DNA from: Clavelina lepadiformis
Lineage: Eukaryota; Chordata; Ascidiacea; Aplousobranchia; Clavelinidae
DNA: 64,000 nucleotides
Assembly (NCBI RefSeq): GCF_947623445.1
Contig: NC_135242.1
Coordinates: forward strand, 24,428,001-24,492,000
Direction of reading: 5' to 3'
The notes beneath the pieces were generated by a model. That model was not told the origin of the DNA. It worked only from the letters and a program-made list of their open reading frames with translations, and searched no databases. Each line of letters opens with the position of its first letter. Positions within the stretch are counted from its first letter, which is position 1. The translations under genes and the position numbers were made by a program. Of this stretch, positions 38,690-49,619 are shown piece after piece.

Positions 38690-39432
38690 CAGGGGTGGGC
38701 AAACTTTTTGTACTGAGGGCCGCATTAGAAAAAATGTTGCAGCCGGCGGGCCGCACACTCTCATTACAAAGTAGGAAAATTTATCCGGTGTGTAAATAAA
38801 CGCATATTCATATTAAACACAATTTTTGCATTTCACACTCAGTTACGTTTAAAGCTACGCAATCTTCATCACAGAGGCCTACGGTAGCCGCTACCGTATT
38901 TGTATTTTATGATCAAACAATTGAATCAAACAATGCGCGAGAAGTGTACGGCTAGTAGCTGAAAGCATGTTGCAATACATGCGCGACTGACGTGTGTGTG
39001 TTTACGGGTTCCACGACAATTAACCGTGGGAAATTGACCGCGAATAAACTCACCGGGGACAACTGACCGGGGGACAACTGATCGTGACGTAAATTTACCT
39101 AGAACCAATTGACCTTAAATCATATTATCACTTAAATCATATAATTTGAATAAAAAACAATGCTAATTTGCGTAAAAAATAAAAATAAAATGCGTAGCGG
39201 TTGATTTGTGTCGCCGGCCAATTTGTTGCCGGTCAGTTGACCACGACGAATTGTCGCCGGTGAATTTGTTTACGGTCAATTGACGTGATTTCGTGTTTAC
39301 GCACTGAAAGTGAAGAGAAAAACACACTCGTAAAGGGAATAATATTTTGTCATGTAACCTGTTTAATTAAAACAATAAGTGATGAGTAGGAGTTTCTGCA
39401 AGTGCCGGCGGGCCGTAGTTTGCCCACCTCTG
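38690..39432. mobile_element. hAT-type MITE (GGGGTGGGCAAACT family) with nested insertion
   Basis: Inverted ends CAGGGGTGGGCAAACT... and ...AGTTTGCCCACCTCTG, flanked by perfect 8-bp duplications CTTTAAAA (38682-38689 and 39433-39440). About 295 bp (39007 to about 39301) are absent from the sister copy at 55566-56000 and belong to a second element. Confidence 0.88.
39007..39301. mobile_element. Non-autonomous element nested in hAT MITE
   Basis: Insertion flanked by GTGTTTACG on both sides (ending at 39006 and at 39301). Read in reverse, its right end (ATCACGTCAATTGACCG...) matches the left end of the Mutator-like element at about 39572, so it is a short derivative of that family. It is made almost wholly of variant units such as CAATTGACCGG and AATTGGCCGGCGA. 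Confidence 0.78.
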
Positions 39433-39571
39433 CTTTAAAAGATCATTTAAGGCCTATATTTTTCAACAAACTAAAGATGCGTGGAACCACAGAAATCAAC
39501 AGACCGACAAAAGTGCAACGAAAAATGCAATTAAACAAAGAAAGTAATAAATTCTATTATACATGAATAAA

Positions 39572-40552
39572 GTGGGATCACGTGAATTGACCGTGAACAA
39601 ATTCACCGGCGACAACTGGTAGTGGACAACTGACCGGCAACAAATTGGCCGGCGATCAAATTAACCGTGACGTAAATTGGCCGGCCATGAAATTAACCGT
39701 CGATAAATTGGCCGGCGATCAAATTAACCGGCGACAAATTGGCCGTCAAAAGGTCAAAATTCTAATTCACTATCTAGTCGCGCATCAGCTTTAATCCCAG
39801 CCAATTTAGTATGTGTATTGCAGTCAAGGTTGCCACTCGTAGGGTTTGTTGGCCCCTTGTAGGGTGTAGGGTGACCCTACGGGTTTTTCACCTTTATTCA
39901 GCTCCGACGAGACCCGCCATATTCACATGACTTCTGGAAGGTCCATGTTCGGGTGTTAAATGGCGACGCCAGAACCAACAACAAAGTTGAAGGTCACCAC
40001 AATCTAATAAACAAGATGTTATCAATGCAACACCCAACCATTTGGAAATTTATAGAAGCTTTGAGGAAATTGCAGAACATAAACAAAAACAAGATTGAGG
40101 CGCTCTGTGCCCAAGGGCCTCCTGCCAAAAGGAGAAAATACAAGGATCTGGATGCGCGACTTCAAACCATCGTTGAAGATTTTGCAAACCGTGACATATT
40201 AGATTTTCTCAGAGGCATCGCCCACAACCTACAATTTGCGCAATAAACTTCCTTATTTGTCAAATAACAGTTTGTGTAAATTTTAGTGCCCTTATTATGT
40301 AGTGTCATATGTGTTTTGCAGTGAACTTCTTTTAATGTTGTTACTCGTATTTCTCGTATTTCCGGAAATATTTCTGTTTATTTCAATAAATGTTTCAATG
40401 TGTATTGAAATAAAAAAAAAATTTTGTTAAAAACAAAGGAAATAGTTACAAACAAATATTTACTTTACATATCATATACTACCATCAACTTAAACACAAT
40501 AATTTAGCACTTGCACGGTCAATTTACCACGGTCAATTTACCTCCCGGTCAA
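39572..40552 (+). mobile_element. Mutator-like element, second family, truncated
   Basis: Left end GGATCACGTGAATTGACCG, followed by about 180 bp of reiterated CAAATT(C/G)... and GGCCGGCGA units. The right end (about 40515-40552) carries two ACGGTCAATTTACC units. It contains a transposase C-terminal fragment. It inserted into, and truncated, the MITE that marks the edge of block B'. Confidence 0.7.
39908..40246 (+). pseudogene. MULE transposase C-terminal fragment, family 2
   Basis: Frame with HDFWKVHVRVLNGDARTNN, VEGHHN, GPPAKRRKYKDLDARLQ and FLRGIAHNLQFAQ. It aligns with the minus-strand fragment at 27438-27929 through the RTNN..EG.H signature and the shared C-terminal ending. The N-terminal DDE region is missing. 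Confidence 0.65.
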
Positions 40553-40553
40553 A

Positions 40554-40775
40554 CTTTTGATAATTCATTAAATCAAGGGAATTTATTACTCTGATAATCA
40601 TTTTAATGCTGGAATACCAACTTTGTGGGCTGGCATAACATAAGTTGCTAATAAAACACTTTTCATCACATTTATCAATAATATAGCAGTTTTGCATGCA
40701 ATTGACAACGTGACATGACAATTAGCGACTATGGCGGCTAACGGCTAAAGAAAATCAGCAAAATTCCCAGCCCTA
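40554..40775. mobile_element. hAT-like MITE, truncated copy
   Basis: Inverted counterpart of 10632-10978. It is intact at the 40775 end (CCCAGCCCTA) and cut at 40553 by the Mutator-like element. Confidence 0.7.
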
Positions 40776-41213
40776 GTAAAAACAACGCGAATATATACAC
40801 GTGGAACGTATAATTGATTGATGGCGTGGTGCCAAATTTGTACAGGGCATTGTGACGTAAACATGTCGCATGTCTCAGAGTTTATCTTCCTACAAATTTC
40901 TTAAGGTTTGTTTCGTTATTTTTAAGTTAAATTTGTATCTTTGAGTTGAATACGACGGCAATCTCCAAGGTTTTGAATGAAAAACTTACACTGAGTCATG
41001 CGACATCTGCACGTCACAATGCCCGAGACAAATGTATATAACAACCGCATAATGACGTGCAGTATAACGGATTGACGGAATTAATGTATTATGACGTAAC
41101 AGAGGTGGCAATTTATAGTCACAGTTTTACAAACATACACGTGGCTACTTATAGTTAAAGTTTGCTGCGTTGCCGGTCTAAATACAGTTCAATGTTTACT
41201 TGGTTGGTTAAAA

Positions 41214-43819
41214 TCAACTCATGGATTTCATTCTTTCGCAACGAAGTTTCATTTTAGTTTCTTTAAGAGGTTCAATCCCTCCCTTCCAATGATACCAAAT
41301 AATTCCATGATGACCTCCACTTGATTGACGCATCCAGACTCCATTGAGCGCTGAATGGAAGCAGTCAACAAACCACCATCCCTGAGATCCTCCAAAGTAA
41401 GTTGCGCAGTTTGCACGACTAATATATTGAAATATGAAAGATTAAAATTACTTTGTTGCATCTATTTATATTCTATCTTATACGTTACTGGCAGGATATA
41501 ACTGAAAATCCTACTGAAGTTGTGGCGCTTAATGTTTATTAAGTTGAACATATTTGTTTCTGAACATAAGATGACGTACGCCCAGGAATCGTTGTCACTA
41601 TCTTCTGTCGAGAATGGGCGACCATTGCTATATCTTAAACTGTCTCCTGCAATTCCGCTGTATCCGGAAACACGAAGCCGATATAAATTTTCAGCAGATT
41701 CGATCGAAAACGAGCTGCAAAAACAACCACTTGCTTTAAAAGGTTCAAATCCATCGAGTTAAGTTGTAATTTACTCAACAAAGATTTACGTTGATATAAT
41801 AAATGTAAGATTTTTAACATCTTTGTTCTTTATGTCACAACAATCGTCTTATGACCTATAATCGGCGTGACGTTGGTTTCCATCGAAATCCCACAGCTCT
41901 ATCTTGAGTCTGCATCCTCCTCCACGCGTCATCCTGTGGATGTTGTCGAGTCCTATAAGTAATGAAGCACGAATAATAGAACAAAAATCATCAAAATAAA
42001 ATGCGTTTAAGTTGAACAAACTTCGTCTTACCAAGCCAAAATTCCCCGTGAATCTGGCCAAAACCGTTCGCGTAGTCGTCCCATGGTCGACTAAAATTCA
42101 CACTTCCGTCAATTCTTCTTTGAAAAATCTGTTGGTGATTTTATTTTACATTTTAGCACAAGTGTAATACGTTTAATTTATATGTTTAAATAATCTTCAG
42201 TTTATTACGTCATAATACAAGAAGTACGGCAATATTTACACTTAGCTCACAATACGCAAGATAGGCTATATCTTGTCAAGTTGGATCTCTTATTCCAGTG
42301 GCATGTTCATATTTTTGCTAAACATTTGAAGTTAAGAAAAGTTTAAACTTATATTGTAGGTAGCTGTTTGCTGCAGGTGATTTGGGTGAAATAAATCAGG
42401 TTTAGGTGGCGCTGGTTGAATTTCGCCCGTTTTCACTGCAAGCGACTTATGCAGTTCAATGCAATTGTTTCGCATGCTGCATAAACGAAGCGAATTAGAC
42501 ACAACAATAATGTTGGCTTGCGACACAGTAATTATTATCGTATCAGTCATTTTTATGCATCGTGGCATGCGAGCCAATGTGGGCTTATGATCGGCTCTGC
42601 ACAATCGCACACGACTAACACTCCCACAGCAATCATTGTTCCATTGTTGCGGATAGTTGCATTAAACTTACAAATACACGGTTATATTAAACAGTTTTCA
42701 ACCCAATTGTTTGAGTTTGTCGGTAAGCGTTTTCGAATCAACCGCAAGTTGGCAAACAACCTTCATTCAATGTTTTGGGAATTAAATTTCAGAAAAGTGG
42801 AAAAAGTAAAATTTAAAAAAAGCGCGAATGCGTGTGAAAACAAATTCATTGTCGCTTGTGTTTTCTTACATTCTTGCTACAATGCAAATGAATAGTACAC
42901 AACGCATTGCCGCCTTGAAGTCCACACAACTTGATAACTATCGCTTCAATACTACACAGTAAGTGTATATACTTCTATATATGCTTTTATACCTTTCAAT
43001 ACTACTATAAGTTCAATATAATTTGTAAGCTATTCCACTTATAACTGTGGTAAATATTTCACTCACCGTCCATCCATCCTCGCAGTAAACTTCAACACCA
43101 TTCGTCAAATTGTGCGGACCGTTGCTTGATGACGTAGAACATGACGTAATTCTAGATGGTGTTGTCGTCGCCACAGTGCTGGTTACAGTAGATGGTGTTG
43201 TCGTGGCAACTGTGGTAGTAGCCATGGTCGTGGTACTGAGAGGTGTAAGAAGCTCCTCGATTTCTGGAAACAATATTTTGTTGTAAACAAGATTGAACTT
43301 TTCCAGTAAAGTTCCAGTTAAACCTCGATCGTATTAAGCAATAAACAAACAATTAAACAAGACAACAAGCATAGACCTTAGCGTATGAGTTCTATATAAT
43401 TGTTTACGCGTAGATCGTAAAATGTCTGTAGTCCACATCTTTTGGTTTGGTTGGTTTATTGCGGAGTTCTTTATGCTCGCAGGAGAAATGACGATGATTA
43501 AAGTAATCAATCTATGATCAGAAATCAACTTACTTGCTAGTCTGCTGACTATGTCGGTTCCTAGCGACCCCAGAGCGCACGATTCTCCTTGCATTCCCTT
43601 CTGTCCAACTCCTCCGGGTTCTCCTTTAGCTCCTGGATCCCCCTGAGCTCCAGGAATTCCGGATTTTCCGGATCTGCCAACATCACCTTTGTCTCCTTTC
43701 TGCATGCTTGAATTGACGACGTCATCATCACAGATAGTGGTAAAGACTTGACAACATTGTTGCGAGTAGGTCATCATGACGAAACAAGCCAATGGTAACA
43801 GAAGAATCAATCCTCTCAT
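41214..43819 (-). CDS. Collagen/fibrinogen lectin (ficolin-like), copy 2
   Basis: Likely a secreted pattern-recognition lectin of ficolin type. Six exons on the minus strand: 43819-43534, 43263-43067, 42128-42032, 41952-41856, 41714-41580 and 41418-41214. They sum to 1017 nt (338 residues plus stop) with phases closing at each junction. Order: signal peptide ([16 protein letters not shown]), Cys-containing N-terminus, about 13 Gly-X-Y triplets ([19 protein letters not shown] onward), a short helix, a Thr-rich mucin-like linker ([14 protein letters not shown]), then the fibrinogen-like domain ([47 protein letters not shown]). The Asp-rich calcium loop is present. The Ala-Asn before the NCATYF block replaces Ser-Trp of copy 1. 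The last exon ends with a Lys-rich tail. This is the fuller paralogue and probably the functional one. Confidence 0.9.
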
Positions 43820-43882
43820 GGTTGACTATGAAGATCTTCCGTTGAAGTTGACGATATGAAATCCCACCAAATCGCTGCTCTG

Positions 43883-43888
43883 TATATA
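43883..43888 (-). promoter_or_regulatory. TATA box of ficolin-like gene copy 2
   Basis: TATATA on the minus strand, 64 bp upstream of the ATG. Copy 1 has TATAAA at the same place. Confidence 0.5.
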
Positions 43889-43952
43889 GCCGTCTGTTGA
43901 AGCTCGTGGCTTCCAAGATGACGTAAAAAGGTCTCGGAAATAAGGTCGTCAA

Positions 43953-46400
43953 ATTCGAAGATCACGTCATCATGGCGCCTTATCCAGACCAAAACTATGT
44001 TGTTCATGAACACAAAAGCAGTAAAAAGAAAGAAAGGAAGTGAGAAAGTTTTACGTCAAAAAATGTGAGAAAGTTGCGCAAATTACTTGTTTTATTTTCG
44101 GGTCATGCTCAAAACAGATTCATTGACGTAATAAGTTGATTGTTTTCCGGGAATATTCACAAATACATTTCCAACAACTTTGCTTGTGACGCAAGATTGC
44201 TTATCCAATCATAGTCTGGCTCCGGTTCTGCATCATCACAAGCTGATATGACGCAATCCAACTCATTGTGACGTTATTTTTGAACATTATGGAAAGTTGA
44301 ATTGCTTTGAAAACGATAGGAATAAGTTTGATTGTTATTATCAGGTTTCATTATTAACTTTTCTTGGCTACAAAAACCCACTCGAACGTCAAATAACGAG
44401 ATTCTTATAGTTTCGTATTACAGTGATATTGGCAAAGAAAGCATCTTCCAATTTCTTTACGAGATGTTTTTTCAGCAACGTAGCAAATTATTTCCTCAAG
44501 TCAACGAATATGTTTTTGCTGGCAATTGTTCTATTGCTGTGCTATGTTTTGTTTCAGAACATCTCATTGGTTAATTGCTTGCTAAGAACACCAACACCTG
44601 TTAAACGATGCAATTTCGATTCAATCATTTGGATTAGAAACACAAATTGTGGAAATATATCACTTAAGTTTACATGACACGCAAAATCCTATTTGAGGCG
44701 GCAAGGGTCGGCTTGCTTAGTGGGTATTTCTTGGGCACATGAAGCTTGTGTTTAGGTTACATGCTCGGTCGCTTAAAACGGATAAAAAATATTTTATTCC
44801 GGCTGATGGTGGTTTCGACTTAGGTAACTCCCCATAACCATATAAGCCGGTTTAGTAAATTGACTTTTATAGCACTTGTTTGTATGCTCAAAGCTCTGAC
44901 GACGTCCGAAATAAATGGCGTAAAACTTTGCATGTGTAACGGATATGTCCGTAGTACACTGTCAGGTTCTTATCGAGGTAACGGCAGCCGCAACAACCGC
45001 GCTTTCTTCAGTCGCTACTGCAATGACTCGCACGGTCAATCCCACCATTTAGTAAAACGGGAACAACGAGTAGAAAGTTAACTGCGCGCTGGGATGTCAA
45101 CTAAAATACTCGTCCATGGGCCACAACTAAGGAAACGTTTCTACCCAAGCCAGTCACATCTCGAATCCTTCCTATCAAAGTCAGTCACCCTTCCCGTTTG
45201 AACATGCGGCACCTCGACCTAATCAACCGAAGAGAGAGAATGAAATCAGACTTACGACCTTAGGAGTTAGACCCAAGCAAATGAGACTTGCGTTAGAACA
45301 AAACAAACGGTACAGTGCAGGGATGGCGAACCACTGACCTGCCTTATTAGTGACCCACTTGTCGTTTCAAAAATTATAACAAAATATGAACAAATGTTTC
45401 AGTGACAAACGTGGTAGTAAATATTTGCATCAAGGCCCAGCCTAATTTTAATCTAGTACCGGACTGAATTTCCGTACAGCACGCTGGCACTACTACTCTG
45501 CCCGAAGTATTGCGTTATCATGCCTAGTCTGGGCGTTTATGAGGTAACAAAATATAGTGCTGTTCATTGTTAGCAAATAATTTTGTTGATTTCTACCCTT
45601 TATAGTGATTGCCTGATGACGTTTAGGATTTCTCATGAACTTCATAAAATCAAGGACCGGGAATCGCCTCAGCCCAGATATAAGGCTGCAGGTTAAGCTG
45701 AAAAATACACATTACCAGCCCAGGAACCCATAAAACTTGCAGAGAAGATGCAGCAGCAAGTTTCTCATCGATATTGACATTTAAATAAATCCATGACCCC
45801 ACTTGTATATTTTCCAGGTTAAAGTTTCATTTGTGACTCGTTTAATTAAAAAGGTTCGCCACTCTAACGCCACCCATAGGGTCTAACTTTATTTTCAAAA
45901 CAACGAAAATTGCAGTAAACTCATACTGTGAAACTCACAATTACGTAAATAAATACTCAAACAGTGAACGCAAATTGAAATAAGAAAAATATATCGTTAC
46001 ACATGCAATTAAAATAGATTTTGGTCAGCTACTAATAAAATGGTTAATTGTAACTTTCGCTTAGAATTTGACATCGATGGTCGCACTTGCTCCAAAGGCA
46101 CCGCATGCAACTTGCAACATTGACGTGCCTGGTGAGAATTGAGAAATGAAATTATGCTTAAGAACAGAGATAACTGAAGGTAGAACAATGTGCTGCCACC
46201 GTGTGTTCTGTTGGTTGTTACTGAGAAAGGTATAAGTTTAAATTCCCACGAGAATGTTTGAGGAGGAAAATGTAACTTTCAACAACCCACTAAATAGGGA
46301 ATTTGCAAAAGTAATGATGAAATACATTTAGTCAGTTCAAATTACAAGTTATGTGAACTTTGAGAAACATTATGCAGATCTTTGGTTGAAGTCCTGTGCG
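43953..46400. repeat. Block B' upstream flank
   Basis: No intact gene. 44150-44450 and 45600-46250 match the reverse complement of 7600-7850 and 6900-7560. 44450-45600 has no partner on the left. A possible hAT-type end (CAGGGATGGCGAACC) starts at 45318 and a matching inverted end (GGTTCGCCACT) lies near 45850, but I find no target duplication. Confidence 0.5.
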
Positions 46401-49370
46401 AAGGTTTATGTCAGGGTAGGAAAACAATCAAGTCTTTCAAGGTATGTTGTGGCCTGCACACTGTCAAGAGTCGTTTTACATATACAGTAAATTCCTCCTT
46501 GACACAGGTACAGAAGGTAGAGAAAAAAATTATAATCGGTGATTGAACCCGGCCAAAGAACTTGAAACCAGGGATTTGGAAGATGCAAATTTTGCTGAAC
46601 TGGTTCTTGAATGAGCTGAATGAAAAGCTCAATCGAAAAAAGTAAGTAATTGAAGAGATTTCTCAACAGAATCAAACCTACTAACTCAATTGGAATAATA
46701 CTCGTTTTAAGAAAATGCAGCAAATATTAATTTCAATCTAAGGCTATGACACCTGATAGTTTGGAGATAACATTCATTTTTCAGGTGTATTATCTTATCG
46801 GTAGTGGCTGAATTAAACAACAAATGCATTGAAACGTTGGTTTATAAAAAAAAAACAATACTTGACAGATTTGTTATTATTAGGACGCGCATACACGCTA
46901 ACAGAGCACAATGTCAACGAGCAAAACATACTTCGTCATAGCCTGGAACTCACCGACAGGAAACAATCAAACTTTTGAATGAAGCAAACTGTTCCACAAA
47001 CTTAAACGACGACAGGCCCACAGCATTTGAGGTGATGATAATATACAATACCCATTATGCTATAGCAGGAGCGTGTAAACTTTATATAAGTGCTTTATTA
47101 TAAATCGAATCTAACAATCTTAGTTTGTGTTATTTCTACAAAACTTACACAAAATCGAATGGTTTTATAAACTTTACTTTGTGTACTTTTAAAGAACCGT
47201 GCTTAATACTTTGGTGATCACTCATGCGCGACGCGTTATATTTTTCATGATTTGTCATTGTTGTTGACAAGTGATTATAAAATAAACTTACCGTATATAC
47301 TAAGTTGGGTTGTTTGTTGATTTCTCAAATTTTAATTGTTATATTCTTTCTATTTCTAACGCATATTGTTTACAGAAAGACGTTTACAACATTAAATTAT
47401 TATGTTGTAATTCTTAGATACCAGAATGGTTATGATCCGCATTTCTTGTCGTGATCCTTTTACTTTCCATGTGACCATAGATGACGGGGATTCGGCAGCC
47501 ATGGCATGCTGGAGTTCATGGAGTTCCTCAAACCTGATACCCAGACTGACCAGAGTCATGGTCCATTGGTATTCCTATAATGAGACTTATCAATCTAGAA
47601 ACTATACACGCTTCTCAGAGGTGGGCAGTATGTACGTTGAATTTGAAAGTATCGTCGGTAACGGTACCGTTACTTGGCAAAAAATGTACCGACGTTTCCG
47701 GTATTCGGTAGGCTACTATTTAAAAAAGTAGTTCGGTACTTTTTCGGTACTCGGTACCGGTACATTTTGTTTAAAAGATGCTGCTGCAAATGCAATGTTT
47801 GCCGCTATTATGACCCGGTAAAAGTTACTCCAGGTCAAAACATATTTGACGTTACTCGCTTGCAATTTTACTTGACATTTGTTGACTAAAAAAGACCAAC
47901 AGATGCTAAAATTCACATTAAAGGTTTAATTAACACGTATTTTTGAAGACATACTTGTTAAAATTATGAAATATTCACGTGAAAAGTACCGAGTACCGGG
48001 ACTGATACCAAATACAAATTTCTTGAAAAAGGAATTTGGTTCAGAGAATCGGTACTTTATTTAAAAGTACCGACTGCACTGAAAAAGTACTGTTGCACAG
48101 TAATTCGTTACTATAGTACTGCGGTACTGCCCACCTATGACGCTTCTCTAGAAGCAGAACTGGACCAACTGGACACTTAATAAAGTTATCCGAATGTTTC
48201 AGGCAGAAACCGTTTCAGACGCTGAGTACGTATTTCGACTAGGGATTTGGAAGATACACATTTTGCTGATTAGGTTCTTGGATAAGCTGAAGGAAAAACT
48301 CAATCAAAAAAGTAAGTAATTAAGGAATTTTCCCAACAGAATAAACCTACTATCTCAGTTGAAATAATGCTCGTTCAAAGAAAATGCAGAAAATTTTAAA
48401 TTTAATCCATAGCTATGACACCTGACAGTTTGGAAATATTCATACATCAGTTGTATTACCTTATGGATGGTGGCTGATTCAAACAGCAAATGCATTGCAA
48501 CGTTGTTTTTTAAAAATTCACATACGAATTTGATAGAATTGTTATTATCATAACGCTCATATACACTAACAAAGCACAAGGTCAATGAGCAAAACAACAA
48601 CATGCTTTGCAATAGCCTGGAACTCATCGACAGGAAACTATCAAACTTTTGAATGAAGCGAACTCTTCCACAATCTTTAACGACGACGACAGGCCCACAG
48701 CATATGAGGGGATGATAATATGAAGTATCGATTATGCAATAGCGGGGCTTGCTATAACTTTACATTAACACTCTATTATAAATCGACTCTAGCAATTTTG
48801 CTTCACACTATTTCTTGTGCATTTATTCATAAAATCAAATGACGTCATAAACAATACTTTATGTACTTTTCCAAAACCGAGCGCGCTCATTACGTGGTGA
48901 TCACTCATGCGTGACGTGATATGTTTTCCATGATTTCATCAATTTAGTTAATTTAGTATTTAGTTTTTATTTTATCACTTTAAACATTGTGCAGTAGCTT
49001 ACTTCAACTTCTTAGTTCACAAAAATAACCGAACGTCTATTGATTGGTCATAAATGTCAACAAGTAATTTTAACATAGGTCCATATCACACATTTACTTT
49101 GCTTTGCTTTGGTATAGGTCGTGAACCTGCTATTTACCATGTGAAAATACATGATCGCAATTCAACAACCCTGGCATGCTGGATATAATGGAGTTTCCCA
49201 AATCTGATACCCAGAGTGACTAGAGTCATGGTCCATTTGCATCCATGCAATGAGACTTATCAGTCTGGAAACAATGGATGCTTCTCTAGGCACAGAACTG
49301 GACCACATGGACACTTAATAAAGTGATCCGAATATTTCAGGCAAAAACCAGATCAAACGCGGAGTAACTA
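46400..49370. repeat. Direct tandem duplication, two units of about 1.1 kb
   Basis: 46565-47610 plus 48140-48235 forms unit one and 48240-49370 forms unit two; they align in the same orientation. Both units contain a coding-like stretch with matching residues (NLIPRxTRVMVH, NETYQS near 47545 and 49205), but unit two has stop codons. The extra 524 bp in unit one is a MITE. One inverted copy lies in block B at about 5.9-6.5 kb. Confidence 0.75.
47616..48139. mobile_element. hAT-type MITE (AGGTGGGCAGTA family)
   Basis: 524-bp element with inverted ends CAGAGGTGGGCAGTA and TACTGCCCACCTATG (one mismatch), flanked by a perfect 8-bp duplication ACGCTTCT (47608-47615 and 48140-48147). The interior is rich in GGTACCG-type motifs. 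The sister tandem unit (48240-49370) lacks it, so it inserted after the tandem duplication. Confidence 0.9.
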
Positions 49371-49619
49371 GAGCTTCCCAGCAAAGGACGAGACGTGGAA
49401 ACATATTCACGATCAACCACAAAAATGATCAAGAGACTTCATCGTCTTTAATCCACATCCAGCTCTTATAATGAATCAAACCGATCTGCCGCTGATGCAC
49501 CAGGTGTGTCTTCACCTACCACCAGCAAGCTTGTTTCTGAATCACAGCTGTCTGGTCCATTAAACCGTTTGCAGTGGAGTTAGAAAAAAACATTTTCTCT
49601 GCGAAGATCTTGGAGGAGT

